Positions 1 to 8,162 of a stretch of 25,816 bases of DNA are shown here, one piece after another. This stretch comes from Geminicoccaceae bacterium (GTDB lineage: Bacteria > Pseudomonadota > Alphaproteobacteria > Geminicoccales > Geminicoccaceae): contig JAGREZ010000156.1 of NCBI GenBank assembly GCA_020446285.1, positions 1-25,816 on the forward strand. Direction: 5' to 3'. The notes below the pieces were generated by a model. That model did not search any database, had not been told where the DNA came from, and saw nothing but the letters and a program-made list of their open reading frames with translations. Both the position numbers and the translations under genes were made by a program. The number at the start of each line of letters is the position of its first letter. The first letter of the stretch is position 1.

Positions 1-22
1 TCGAATCCCCCCGTCTCCGCCA
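1..22 (+). tRNA. 3' end of a tRNA gene, probably tRNA-Ser (partial)
   Basis: The first bases read as the end of a tRNA. Bases 1-6 (TCGAAT) fit the T-loop and bases 7-11 (CCCCC) the 3' side of the T-stem. Bases 12-18 (CGTCTCC) fit the 3' acceptor strand, base 19 (G) the discriminator, and 20-22 an encoded CCA. The acceptor implies a 5' end GGAGACG. That start plus G73 is typical of bacterial tRNA-Ser, but the anticodon lies outside the window, so isotype is inference. The remaining 108 bases before the next gene show no clear terminator or integrase. Confidence 0.72.
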
Positions 23-130
23 CCCTGCCTCCGTGGCCCTTTCTCCAGAGCGATCTATCCGCAAAATTTTCCACCACGTTCGAGACACGACCTTGGCGCT
101 GAAAGTGGCCTTCTCTTTTCTCCCGCCTTC

Positions 131-745
131 TCAGGCCGCGCAGCGTCTTTCGTCGAGGGACTGGCGGATGATTTGTGTCGAGGAAGAGAGGAAGAGGGTA
201 GCCATGATGCCGGCGACGATCAGGTCGGGCCAGCCGCTGGCGGTTCCCCAGATGCCGAGGGCTGCGATCATCACCGCGATATTGCCGATGGCGTCGTTGC
301 GCGAGCACAGCCAGACGGAGCGGACGTTCGCATCGCCGTCCTTGTATTGCATCAGCAGGATCACGCTGGCGAGATTGGCGGCGAGGGCGAGAAAGCCGAT
401 GCCGCCCATGATCCCGGCTTGCGGAACGTCCAGCACGAACACCTGATAGACGGTGGAACCGAACACCCAAAGTCCCATCAGGAACAGGCTCACGCCCTTG
501 GCGAGGGCTGCCGTGCTGCGGATGGCGAGCGATCGGCCGATGACGGCAAGGGAGATGCCATAGGTCAGCGCATCGCCGAAAAAGTCGAGCGCGTCGGCCT
601 GCAGGGCCTGCGATCCGGCCATGTGTCCGGCAGTCATCTCGACGGCGAACATGGCCGCATTGATGGCGATGACGATCCAGAGCCGCGCCTTGTAGGCACC
701 GGACAACCCTTCGAAGGTGGCATCATGGCTGCAACAGGCGCTCAT
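131..745 (-). CDS. Small CDF-type cation efflux protein lacking the C-terminal domain
   Basis: A 204-residue polytopic membrane protein resembling the cation diffusion facilitator family, which exports divalent metals in exchange for protons. Hydrophobic segments lie near residues 22-42, 52-72, 82-104, 108-133, 152-168 and 172-190. TM2 carries D51, D54 and D58 (a DxxxD pair) and TM5 carries N150, D151 and N155. Canonical zinc-type members use His-Asp pairs at these sites, so the metal is uncertain. The protein ends just after TM6 and lacks the roughly 90-residue cytoplasmic metallochaperone-like domain of YiiP-type CDFs. The N-terminus has a Cys-Cys-Ser-His cluster (residues 4-7). Start ATG at 745 is preceded by an AAAGGA ribosome site. 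It is divergent from a MerR regulator and sits behind a MerR-type promoter, so it is probably metal-induced. Confidence 0.85.
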   Translation of the reverse strand: MSACCSHDATFEGLSGAYKARLWIVIAINAAMFAVEMTAGHMAGSQALQADALDFFGDALTYGISLAVIGRSLAIRSTAALAKGVSLFLMGLWVFGSTVYQVFVLDVPQAGIMGGIGFLALAANLASVILLMQYKDGDANVRSVWLCSRNDAIGNIAVMIAALGIWGTASGWPDLIVAGIMATLFLSSSTQIIRQSLDERRCAA

Positions 746-775
746 CGACGGATCCTTTTGATGATTCCATGCAGC

Positions 776-806
776 ATGGTAATCTCTCCAGCGACTAGAG
801 GTTCAA
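776..806 (-). promoter_or_regulatory. MerR-type promoter/operator for the CDF gene (19-bp spacer)
   Basis: Read on the minus strand, a -35 TTGAAC (806-801) and a -10 TACCAT (781-776) are separated by exactly 19 bp (800-782). The spacer holds the imperfect dyad CTCTAG-TCG-CTGGAG. An overlong 19-20 bp spacer with a central dyad is the hallmark of MerR-family activated promoters. Predicted transcription starts near 768, about 23 nt before the CDF start codon. The -35 end abuts the AAGGAG ribosome site of the divergent regulator (805-810), so binding here could also autoregulate it. Confidence 0.82.
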
Positions 807-818
807 GGAGTTTTCGCC

Positions 819-1244
819 ATGCTTTCCATCGGCGCCCTGTCGAAGCGCACAGGCGTGAAGATCCCGACCATTCGCTATTATGAACAGGTGGGGCTGCTTT
901 GCGCTCCCGATCGTTCGCGCGGCAACCAGCGCCGTTATTCCGCCGGCGAGGTCGAGCGGCTGGGTTTCATCCGCCATGCCCGCGATCTCGGCTTCGGCAT
1001 CGACGCCATCCGCGCCCTGCTCGAACTCGACCGTTTCCCGGACCGCTCCTGCGAGGAGGCCAACCGGATCGCCGGGGAACAGCTCGTGGCCGTACGCCGC
1101 CGCATCGAACGGCTGCAAAGCCTCGAGAAAGAACTGGAACGGATCGCCCTTGGCTGCAACGGCGGTTCGAGCGGGGAATGCTACGTCCTCAGATCCCTCT
1201 TCGATCACACCCTGTGCAATGGACAGCATGTTCGGGTATCCTGA
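819..1244 (+). CDS. MerR-family metal-responsive transcriptional regulator (ZntR/CadR-like)
   Basis: A 141-residue MerR-family activator. The winged helix-turn-helix spans about residues 1-70, with the family hallmark TIRYYEQVGLL at 17-27. A dimerisation helix (about 80-112) and a metal-binding C-terminal loop follow. Candidate thiolate/imidazole ligands are C78, C113, C121, H130 and C133. This spacing resembles ZntR, CadR and PbrR, where a Cys at the head of the long helix joins Cys/His from the other subunit's C-terminal loop. It therefore probably senses a soft divalent ion such as Zn, Cd or Pb; the exact ion cannot be read from sequence. ATG at 819 has a strong AAGGAG site 8 nt upstream. 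The divergent CDF gene is its likely target. Confidence 0.92.
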   Translation: MLSIGALSKRTGVKIPTIRYYEQVGLLCAPDRSRGNQRRYSAGEVERLGFIRHARDLGFGIDAIRALLELDRFPDRSCEEANRIAGEQLVAVRRRIERLQSLEKELERIALGCNGGSSGECYVLRSLFDHTLCNGQHVRVS

Positions 1245-1403
1245 AGAACGGTTCCGGAAATTGTCACGGGTTTGGGATGACGAGATGGGCCACGATATTT
1301 TCGGCCGGAGTCATTATTCCATGCCGCAACACACGATCAATCGCATCGCGCCGGGCTTTCCTCGCGGGGGCGATGGAACTTTTGTCGGTGGTCTCGCGAT
1401 GTC

Positions 1404-2834
1404 CTACGGGCGGATGAGGCCCATGGTTCGGGCTTGCCGTTCGAGCAATGCCGTCGCGTCAGCCTCGTTCTCGAAATGGGTTCGGGCGCGCTCATAGGCT
1501 TCCTCCGCCGCCGCGCGGTCGCCGAGGACGCCGTAGGAGCGCAGCAGCATGATCCACCCCTGAAGGTCGTCCGGATTCTCGTCGAGGCGTTCCGCCAGTC
1601 CGCCGACCATGCCGGCGATCATTTCCTTTTGTTCCTCCTCGCTCATGTCCTGTGCCGCGGCGACCTCTTCGCGGGTCGGGCCGCGCATGCCCGAAGCGGT
1701 TCCGTCGTCGAACAGTTCCGCTTCCGCGCGGTCGATCTGCTGCAGGACGAAGGGGGCGGCGGCATAGACCTCCCGGACTTGCGCGATGGCCGCGCGTGCC
1801 GCTTCCCTGTCGCCACGCGCGGCTTCGAGACGCGCAAGCTCGAGCCATCCGCGAAAGTCCTTCGGTTCCGCCTCGAGGCGCGCGCGCAGTGCGTCCGGAT
1901 CCGATGGTGCGGAAGGCGGCAGGGGAGTGCGCGCCAGTTCCGCCGGCTGTGGATCGGGAACGATCGTCTCAGGGTCACGGCCGAGAAGGCCGGCCATGTC
2001 GATCAGCCCCTGACGCACGGTTGGCAGCCAGGGTGCGTCCGCCGGGCTGTCGCGATAGAGATCCTGCCAGATCTTCAGGGCATCCTCGAACCGTTCGTTC
2101 TGCGCTGCCGCGAGGCCGATATAGTAGCGTGAGCGCGGATCACCCGGATCGGCATCGAGTACCTTGCGGAAGGCTTCCTCGGCGTCGCGCATGACCTGAC
2201 CGCCACTTCCGCGAACGAGGGCCTCGCCAAGTGCGCCGTAGACGCGGGGCTCGCCGTCATCGATTTCGATCACCCGCCTGAAGGCGTCGGCGGCACGGTC
2301 GAAGCGTTCGAGCATCTGCCAGGACTGGCCCAGAAGCCACCATTCCTCGGCTGTTCCGCCGTCGCGTTCAAGGCGCCGGGCGAGATTTTCCGTGCTCGCC
2401 GCCATTTCGCCGGCATCGGCCGTCTGCTGGAGCGGCGCGCGCGTCGAGCGCGATGCAAGCGGCTGGTCGGCCGTGTCCGGCGAGCCGAGCGAGAGATAGA
2501 TGGCCATCGATGCGGCCGGAACGATGGCCGCGGCGATCGCCAGGACGGCCGCAGAAAGCGGTGTGCCGGACGTGGCGCCGGGCTTGCGGGAATCATTGGC
2601 GAGAATCCGCCGCTCGATCTCGAGTCGGGCCGCGCGTGCCTCGTTTCCGGCGATACGCCCGGCTGCCTCGTCACGTTGGAGTTCCAGTAGCTGGTCACGA
2701 TAGATCGCGAATGCGGAAGCGATCTCCTCGCTGCCGTCGGTCTCCTCGCGGAAACGACGCATGACCAGCGGTGCCAGCAGCAGCAGCATGGCGAACGCGG
2801 AAAAGCCGGCGGCGAACCACCAGAATGGAGTCAT
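1404..2834 (-). CDS. ccmI: Cytochrome c-type biogenesis protein CcmI (TPR chaperone)
   Basis: A 476-residue protein with the layout of alphaproteobacterial CcmI, which holds apocytochrome c for haem ligation by CcmF/CcmH at the periplasmic membrane face. TM1 lies at about residues 4-24. A cytoplasmic loop follows with the family-typical stretch YRDQLLELQRDEAAGRI (45-61). TM2 is at about 93-116, and the rest is a long periplasmic part rich in TPR-like helical repeats (from about 150 onward, and again near 330-470). ATG at 2834 begins at the expected MTPFWW-type N-terminus. In many relatives ccmI sits alone rather than with ccmABCDEFGH, and no other ccm gene is in this window. It is convergent with the merR-type gene; the 159-bp gap between them shows no clear terminator. 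Confidence 0.92.
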   Translation of the reverse strand: MTPFWWFAAGFSAFAMLLLLAPLVMRRFREETDGSEEIASAFAIYRDQLLELQRDEAAGRIAGNEARAARLEIERRILANDSRKPGATSGTPLSAAVLAIAAAIVPAASMAIYLSLGSPDTADQPLASRSTRAPLQQTADAGEMAASTENLARRLERDGGTAEEWWLLGQSWQMLERFDRAADAFRRVIEIDDGEPRVYGALGEALVRGSGGQVMRDAEEAFRKVLDADPGDPRSRYYIGLAAAQNERFEDALKIWQDLYRDSPADAPWLPTVRQGLIDMAGLLGRDPETIVPDPQPAELARTPLPPSAPSDPDALRARLEAEPKDFRGWLELARLEAARGDREAARAAIAQVREVYAAAPFVLQQIDRAEAELFDDGTASGMRGPTREEVAAAQDMSEEEQKEMIAGMVGGLAERLDENPDDLQGWIMLLRSYGVLGDRAAAEEAYERARTHFENEADATALLERQARTMGLIRP

Positions 2835-3062
2835 CTGTGCTCGTTCCCCAAAGGCATGAAGGCGATGTCCGCTCCGGATGCGACAGGACGCAAACTGGCG
2901 CGCGGATACCTCTTCGGCAAGGATCCATACGCCGCAGGATTTCCGTATTCTGTCACTTCGCCGCCAGGGCGGAACGTCTGTCGGTCGGCGTCGCGGGAAT
3001 TCCGCGATCCGGCATCGTGCGGGCTATCGACCATGGGGAAGGTGCTGCTATAGGCGTTGGCC

Positions 3063-3701
3063 ATGATGGACGCACAGCTCATGGCCGAACTATCGGCCCT
3101 TCTCAAGGTCATCCTGATCGACATTGTGCTCGCCGGCGACAATGCGGTGGTGGTGGGGCTGGCCGCTGCCGGCCTTCCCGCGCACGAGCAACGCAAGGTC
3201 ATCATGTGGGGCATCGGCATCGCCTTCGTCATGCGTGTGATCTTTGCCGTCGTCGCCCTGCAGCTGCTTGCGATCATCGGCCTTCTCCTCGCCGGCGGCA
3301 TTCTCCTTTTGTGGGTGGCATGGAAGATGTGGCGCGAGCTCAGCGGCGGTGCGCTCGACATGGATCATGCCGCCGATGCGCCGCGGGATGGCGCAAAGAC
3401 GATGAAGTCGGCGATCATCCAGGTGGCCATCGCCGATGTTTCCATGTCGCTCGACAATGTGCTGGCTGTGGCGGGAGCGGCGCGCGATCACATGGTCGTG
3501 ATGATCATCGGCCTCGCCCTTTCCATAGCCCTCATGGGCCTTGCTGCCGGATTCATCGCGAGGCTGATGGATCGCCATCGGTGGATCGCCTATATCGGCC
3601 TCGTCGTCGTACTCTGGGTGGCGGTCTCCATGATCTGGGAAGGCGGGCATGAGGTTCTGGCCGCCATTTCCGAAACTCCGGTCGAGGCGCCGGCGGAATA
3701 G
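3063..3701 (+). CDS. TerC/YjbE-family integral membrane protein
   Basis: A polytopic membrane protein of the TerC family (YjbE-like branch), members of which are linked to metal-ion export (manganese, calcium) or tellurite resistance. Both family signatures are visible: DIVLAGDNAVVVGLA in the first membrane segment and ADVSMSLDNVLAVAGAA mid-protein. Each places acidic and Asn residues inside the membrane, likely ion-binding. About seven hydrophobic segments fill the 212 residues. An in-frame TTG at 3057 and ATG codons at 3063 and 3066 are possible starts; I chose 3063 because AGGCG lies 6 nt upstream. I looked for a yybP-ykoY (Mn) riboswitch in the 228-bp leader and did not recognise one. Substrate is unknown. 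Convergent with pckA. Confidence 0.9.
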   Translation: MMDAQLMAELSALLKVILIDIVLAGDNAVVVGLAAAGLPAHEQRKVIMWGIGIAFVMRVIFAVVALQLLAIIGLLLAGGILLLWVAWKMWRELSGGALDMDHAADAPRDGAKTMKSAIIQVAIADVSMSLDNVLAVAGAARDHMVVMIIGLALSIALMGLAAGFIARLMDRHRWIAYIGLVVVLWVAVSMIWEGGHEVLAAISETPVEAPAE

Positions 3702-3768
3702 GGACCCCGGCGGGGGAAGCAGAACGGTCGTGCTCCATTTCCCCTGAAACCGGGTGGCGGGAAGCGGT

Positions 3769-5349
3769 TCAGGCGGCCACGCGGATTCCGGCGGCGCCCA
3801 CCACATCCTCCACATGCCCCTCATATCTTGCGAAATTGGAGGCGAAGCGGGCCGCCACGTCGCGGGCCGAGGCATCGTAGGCGGCCTTGTCGGCCCAGGC
3901 GTCACGCGGGCGCAGCAGCAGCGGATCGACGCCGGCGCAATGCACCGGTACGGTCAGGCCGAATACCGGGTCCTTCTGCATCTCCCCCTTCGCCAGCTCG
4001 CCCGACAGGGCGGCGGTCAGGAGTGCGCGGGTCATGTGGATCGGCATGCGTGAGCCGGTGCCGTAGCCGCCGCCCGTCCAGCCCGTATTGACGAGCCAGC
4101 AGCGGACATCGTGCGCCGTCATCATCCTGCGCAGCAATTCGGCATAGGCGCTCGGATGGCGTGGCATGAAGGGTGCGCCGAAGCAGGCCGAGAATGTCGC
4201 CTCCGGCTCGGTCAGTCCGCGTTCGGTGCCGGCGACCTTGGCCGTGTAGCCCGAAAGGAAGTGGTACATGGCCTCTTCCGGGCCGAGCCTCGCTATGGGT
4301 GGCAGGACGCCGAACGCATCGGCGGTGAGCATGATGATGTTCTTTGGATGTCCTGCGGTACCGGTGCGGCTGGCATTGGGGATGAAGTCCAGAGGATAGC
4401 AGCTGCGGGTATTTTCGGTCAGGCTGCCATCGTCCCACATCGGCGCGCGTGTCAGCGGATCGAGAACGACATTCTCGAGGACCGTACCGAAACGGGTCGA
4501 GGCAGCGTGGATCTCCGGCTCCGCGACCGCATCGAGCTTGATCGACTTGGCATAACAGCCGCCTTCGAAATTGAAGATTCCGTCCTCGCTCCAGCCATGC
4601 TCGTCATCGCCGACGAGTGTGCGCGAGGCATCCGCCGAGAGCGTCGTCTTGCCGGTGCCTGAAAGGCCGAAAAAGACGGCCGCGTCACCGTCCGGGCCGA
4701 CATTGGCGGAGCAGTGCATCGGCATGACACCGCGCTCGGGGAGAAGATAGTTCAGCACCGAGAAGATCGATTTCTTGATCTCGCCGGCATAGTGCGTGCC
4801 GCCGATCAGCACGAGGCACCGTTCGAAGTCGATGGCGATCACCGTCGAGGATCGTGTCCCGTCGGTCTCGGGATCCGAGAGGAAGGAGGGCAGTTGCAGA
4901 ACCGTCCAGCCGGGCGTGAAGTCGTCGAGCGCTGCCCGTTCCGGGCGGATGAACATGTTGCGGGCGAAGAGATTGTGCCAGGCCTGTTCGGTCACAACCC
5001 GTACCTTCAGCCGGTGTGCCGGATCGGCACCCGCGTAAAGATCCTGGATGAACAGCTCGCTCCCCCCGATATGGGCGATGGCGCGATCCAGCATCGCGCT
5101 CATCCGGGCGGGTTCGATGGGTTGATTGGCGGACCAGTCGATGTGTGGCTCGATCGAGGGATGGCGCACGATGTGCTTGTCCTTCGGCGAACGGCCCGTG
5201 AATTGCCCCGTGCGGGCGACGAGCGCTCCGTCGGCGCTGAGTTCGGCCTCGCCGCGCGAGACCGCCATGCTCACGAGGATTGCCGGCGCGAGGTTTCGAT
5301 GCAGTGTTCCGGGCGATGCCTTGGCCAGGATGTCGATCGTGTCGCTCAT
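3769..5349 (-). CDS. pckA: Phosphoenolpyruvate carboxykinase (ATP)
   Basis: Converts oxaloacetate plus ATP to phosphoenolpyruvate, CO2 and ADP, the committed cytosolic step of gluconeogenesis. The 526-residue length is normal for the ATP-dependent family. Visible signatures are the substrate-binding [13 protein letters not shown] (46-58), metal/substrate region GEIKKS and MHCSAN (H212), the kinase P-loop GLSGTGKTT (228-236), the Mg-binding LVGDDEHGW (245-253) and the adenine-binding [11 protein letters not shown] further on. The ORF can be extended 20 codons upstream, but ATG at 5349 has AAAGGA about 10 nt before it and starts the conserved region, so I place the start there. A split-barrel protein gene lies 66 bp upstream on the same strand and may be co-transcribed. 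In rhizobia pckA adjoins chvI/chvG; that context is absent here. Confidence 0.97.
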   Translation of the reverse strand: MSDTIDILAKASPGTLHRNLAPAILVSMAVSRGEAELSADGALVARTGQFTGRSPKDKHIVRHPSIEPHIDWSANQPIEPARMSAMLDRAIAHIGGSELFIQDLYAGADPAHRLKVRVVTEQAWHNLFARNMFIRPERAALDDFTPGWTVLQLPSFLSDPETDGTRSSTVIAIDFERCLVLIGGTHYAGEIKKSIFSVLNYLLPERGVMPMHCSANVGPDGDAAVFFGLSGTGKTTLSADASRTLVGDDEHGWSEDGIFNFEGGCYAKSIKLDAVAEPEIHAASTRFGTVLENVVLDPLTRAPMWDDGSLTENTRSCYPLDFIPNASRTGTAGHPKNIIMLTADAFGVLPPIARLGPEEAMYHFLSGYTAKVAGTERGLTEPEATFSACFGAPFMPRHPSAYAELLRRMMTAHDVRCWLVNTGWTGGGYGTGSRMPIHMTRALLTAALSGELAKGEMQKDPVFGLTVPVHCAGVDPLLLRPRDAWADKAAYDASARDVAARFASNFARYEGHVEDVVGAAGIRVAA

Positions 5350-5415
5350 CGGTGCAGGTCCTTTCCGTTGGGTCGACGTTCGGGAAATGGAGATGGTTCC
5401 TTCAGGCAACGGTTC

Positions 5416-6072
5416 TCATCCGCTACCCGCTCCGGTTCCGGCGATGGCGCTGAAGGCACGTTCATCCATGGCCGGTTCTTTGGACCAGATCCGGCCAACC
5501 GTTCCATCAAGACGAAGATCGATGCCGTCGGGATCGAGGCCGGTGACATGCCGGCCGTCGACAACCCGGCCGATCCATGCGACCTCCATCGGGTCGAGCC
5601 TGCCATTGATTTCCGGCGACAGGAGGATGTCGCGCGCCCGCAGCCAGCGGGCGCGCCCGAAACCCTCGACGAGATGGGCGTGGCGTCCATCGACCGCATA
5701 GAAGGAAAAATCGGCGAAACCGGCATACATCTCCGCTGTGGCGTGGCGCGCGAGATAACGGCGTGCATGCCGCGGTTCTCCCGTCTTCGCGATGTGGCCC
5801 TGAAAGGTCAGCCGCGCACCGTCGGCCGGAACGTCCGCCTCGCGTGTCGCGTCGAACAGGAGCGACACTCTCGGGTCGGCGCCGATGTTGAGCGTATGTT
5901 CGGAAAGGTCGGAAAGGAGCAGGAGAGGGGTGCCGTCGTGATCGAGTGCCACCAGCACGAAGGAGACATAGGGTTCGCCCGTGCGCTTGTCGATCGTGCC
6001 CAGCGACGCCGTCGGCATGCGGCGCATGATCCATCTGGCGGTCGTGGCCTTCTTGTCGGATTGCGGGCTCAC
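5416..6072 (-). CDS. Pyridoxamine 5'-phosphate oxidase-like split-barrel protein (HugZ-like, divergent C-terminus)
   Basis: A 218-residue protein. The N-terminal half (about 10-150) matches the FMN-binding split-barrel of PNPOx-like/HugZ proteins: ASLGTIDKRTGEPYVSFV, then LLLLSDLSEHTLNI and a VSLLF strand. The C-terminal half keeps the HugZ/DUF2470-like VTGLDPDGIDLRL stretch. It lacks the preceding HMNxDH motif, reading instead INGRLDPMEVAWIGRVV, and it ends soon afterward. Haem-handling function therefore cannot be assumed; a general flavin- or F420-type oxidoreductase, or a non-catalytic binder, is possible. The only upstream in-frame start is GTG at 6072, with a poor ribosome site; ATG codons at residues 16 and 19 are alternatives. 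Probably in one unit with pckA downstream. Confidence 0.8.
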   Translation of the reverse strand: MSPQSDKKATTARWIMRRMPTASLGTIDKRTGEPYVSFVLVALDHDGTPLLLLSDLSEHTLNIGADPRVSLLFDATREADVPADGARLTFQGHIAKTGEPRHARRYLARHATAEMYAGFADFSFYAVDGRHAHLVEGFGRARWLRARDILLSPEINGRLDPMEVAWIGRVVDGRHVTGLDPDGIDLRLDGTVGRIWSKEPAMDERAFSAIAGTGAGSG

Positions 6073-6372
6073 GGTGTTTCAGTCATCCCGGTTTCTCACT
6101 TCCCGCATGGTACGGACCGGGAACGGCGTGTCGACCCCGGTGCCGCGGAAACGCAGCGGAATATGCATGTCTCTTTACCTTTCCGTCAGCTTCGCGTGAG
6201 CGGAGCTTATTGTCACACGCATGCCGTCATTCTATGAGCGTGACACGCCCTGGTTAACAGCCTGTTGACCGGATGCCGGAAATCGCGAAGGCGTGGTGTT
6301 CGCGGGGCATTCTGAAAACCCTTTTCGGATGGTCGCGGTCCGGTTGCCGTCTCCTGTCAGTCTGGAATTTGC
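6073..6372. promoter_or_regulatory. 300-bp divergent intergenic region with promoter-like and CtrA-like boxes
   Basis: This gap separates the minus-strand HugZ-like/pckA unit from the plus-strand MBL gene. I see no convincing small gene. On the plus strand, TTGTCA (6210-6215) and TATGAG (6233-6238) have a 17-bp spacing like a housekeeping promoter. A dyad TGTCAC (6211-6216)/GTGACA (6240-6245) overlaps it. Just downstream is TTAA-N7-TTGA (6254-6268), one mismatch from the CtrA consensus TTAA-N7-TTAA. All are sequence resemblance only. Confidence 0.35.
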
Positions 6373-7404
6373 ATGAAGCCGCTCGAGCCGCCCCTGCGCT
6401 ATCTCGCCGAACGTCCGCAGAATGGTTGTGTCGCAAGGATTGCGGAGGATATCTGGTGGGTCCGCGCGGCGCTGCCCTTTGCGCTCGATCACGTCAATCT
6501 CTGGCTCCTGCGCGACAGTGACGGCTGGACCGTCATCGATTGCGGCTTCGCCGACGACTGGACCCGGGACATGTGGGACCGGCTGCTTTCGGATTTCCTC
6601 GCCGGTCTCCCGGTGACCCGCGTGCTCGCCACCCACTTTCATCCTGATCATGCCGGCCTCGCCGGCTGGCTCGTCGAGCGCACCGGTGCGGACCTGCTGA
6701 TGTCGCGCAGCGAATGGCTCACCGCGCGCATGCTCAAGCTCGACGATACGGACAGTTTCGCAATCGCCGGTGCGGTCTGTGACCGTCATGCCGGCCTCGA
6801 CGAGGAGCTGGTCGAAAAGCGGATGCAGCGCGGCAACCGCTACCGCCGCGGCGTCAGTCTCGTCACCTCCAGCTATCGCCGGATCCGTCATGGCGACCGG
6901 ATCCGGATGGCCGGTGGCGACTGGCAGGTGATCGTCGGCGAAGGACATGCGCCCGAGATGCTCACCTTTCATTCGAGCGAACGCAATATCCTCATCGCCG
7001 CCGACCAGATCCTGCCACGCATCACGCCCATCGTCGGCGTGTGGCCGGGCTCGCCCGAGGAAGATCCGCTCGGTGACTTCATCGACAGTATCGACCGCTA
7101 CCGGCATATCGACCCGGACTGCACCGTTCTGCCCTCCCATGACGGCCCGTTCCACGGCCTGCCGGTCCGTCTCGACAGGCTGGTGGCACATCACGAGGAG
7201 CGCTGCGATCTGGCGCTCGGTGTCTGCCGCCAGCCGGCGACGGCGAAAACGGTGATGGATGCGCTTTTCCCGCGCCGGCTCGACATGCATCAGATCGGCT
7301 TTGCCATTGCCGAGACACTGGCGCATCTCAACCATCTCTGCCGCAAGGGGCAGATGACACGTCTGCGGGAGAGCGCAAAGGCCGACCGCTACGAGACGGT
7401 CTGA
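6373..7404 (+). CDS. MBL-fold metallo-hydrolase
   Basis: A 343-residue metallo-beta-lactamase-fold protein, probably a cytosolic dinuclear-metal hydrolase. The metal motif HxHxDH is present as THFHPDHAG (H88, H90, D92, H93). A further His lies in GEGHAPE (near 196), the bridging Asp in IAADQILPRITP (near 215) and the last His in LPSHDGPF (near 257). After the lactamase domain, about residues 265-343 form a helical tail resembling the winged-helix extension of LACTB2-like proteins. There is no signal peptide, arguing against a secreted beta-lactamase. Substrate cannot be told from sequence; thioesters, glutathione thioesters, phosphodiesters or RNA are all used by relatives. ATG at 6373 has a weak GGA ribosome site. 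It ends 38 bp from the convergent alaX gene. Confidence 0.9.
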   Translation: MKPLEPPLRYLAERPQNGCVARIAEDIWWVRAALPFALDHVNLWLLRDSDGWTVIDCGFADDWTRDMWDRLLSDFLAGLPVTRVLATHFHPDHAGLAGWLVERTGADLLMSRSEWLTARMLKLDDTDSFAIAGAVCDRHAGLDEELVEKRMQRGNRYRRGVSLVTSSYRRIRHGDRIRMAGGDWQVIVGEGHAPEMLTFHSSERNILIAADQILPRITPIVGVWPGSPEEDPLGDFIDSIDRYRHIDPDCTVLPSHDGPFHGLPVRLDRLVAHHEERCDLALGVCRQPATAKTVMDALFPRRLDMHQIGFAIAETLAHLNHLCRKGQMTRLRESAKADRYETV

Positions 7405-7412
7405 ACGGCTGT

Positions 7413-7432
7413 CAGGTGCGGGCCGGCGCCTG
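7413..7432. terminator. Hairpin between convergent MBL and alaX genes
   Basis: CAGGTGC (7413-7419) pairs with GCGCCTG (7426-7432), seven pairs including one G-U, around a six-base loop. It lies in the 38-bp gap between two convergent genes, where a bidirectional terminator would be expected. No U-run follows on either side, so intrinsic termination is doubtful. Confidence 0.3.
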
Positions 7433-7442
7433 GTCCCCGTGC

Positions 7443-8162
7443 TTAGTCCCCGTCGAGGACGACCTGCACGCGGCGGTTCTGGCGGCCTTTCTTCTCGATC
7501 TTGTGGATCCGGACGCGGCCGATCTCGGCGGTGGAACGGACATGGGTGCCGCCGCAGGCCTGAAGGTCGAGTCCGTCGATTTCGATGAGGCGGATGCGAC
7601 CAGAGCCGCGCGGCGGTTGCACGGACATCGTCTTCACCAGCTCGGGCCGCTCGTCGAACGCGCTCTCGTCGATCCAGAAGGCGCGGACGGGATGGTCCTC
7701 GGCGATCCAGGCATTGAGCCGTTCGGTGAGGGCGTCCTTGTCGAGAACCGGATCGGGAATGTCGAAGTCGAGGCGGCCCTTGCCGTCGCCGATCGATCCG
7801 CCGGTGACGCTGCCATCCACCGCCTTGCAGAGGAGATGCAGGCAGGTGTGCATGCGCATCAGCCGATGACGCCGTTCGAAATCCACTGCCGCCTCGACCA
7901 TGTCGCCCACGGCCGGAAGGGATGCTCCGGGATCGATCCGATGATCGATTTCGCCCGGTGCGTCGCCCTTTACCGTCTCCAGAACGGCGATCTCCGACCC
8001 GTCGAAGCGCAGAACCCCGCTGTCGCCGGGCTGCCCGCCGCCGGTGGGGTAGAAGACCGTGCGATCGAGGCGCACGACACCTGGCTGCACGGACGTCACG
8101 GCCGCGCTGCAGCTTTGCAGATAGGCATCCTCGCGGAACAGCTCCCCGGTCGTCGAACTCAT
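7443..8162 (-). CDS. Alanyl-tRNA editing protein AlaX (trans-editing of mischarged Ala-tRNA)
   Basis: A 239-residue free-standing homologue of the AlaRS editing domain, which hydrolyses Ser- or Gly-tRNA(Ala) in trans. The zinc/catalytic motif HxxxH is at H105/H109 (MRMHTCLHLL) and the second half CGGTH gives C203 and H207. The N-terminal barrel FYPTGGGQPGDSG (37-49) is the AlaX-M type signature. The protein lacks the AlaRS aminoacylation domain. ATG at 8162 overlaps the stop of the upstream ribA-like gene by four bases (ATGA), implying translational coupling. Length matches AlaX-M proteins. Confidence 0.93.
   Translation of the reverse strand: MSSTTGELFREDAYLQSCSAAVTSVQPGVVRLDRTVFYPTGGGQPGDSGVLRFDGSEIAVLETVKGDAPGEIDHRIDPGASLPAVGDMVEAAVDFERRHRLMRMHTCLHLLCKAVDGSVTGGSIGDGKGRLDFDIPDPVLDKDALTERLNAWIAEDHPVRAFWIDESAFDERPELVKTMSVQPPRGSGRIRLIEIDGLDLQACGGTHVRSTAEIGRVRIHKIEKKGRQNRRVQVVLDGD

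Noticed and set aside
1245..1403. Terminator between the merR-type gene and ccmI
   Set aside because: Only short, mismatched dyads are present, with no stem plus U-run.
2835..3062. yybP-ykoY (manganese) riboswitch or a small gene (2856-3053) before the TerC gene
   Set aside because: I could not find the conserved riboswitch loops, and the 65-codon frame has no recognisable features.
4714..6237. 507-codon plus-strand open frame opposite pckA and the HugZ-like gene
   Set aside because: Both minus-strand genes have conserved motifs and ribosome sites; this frame does not.
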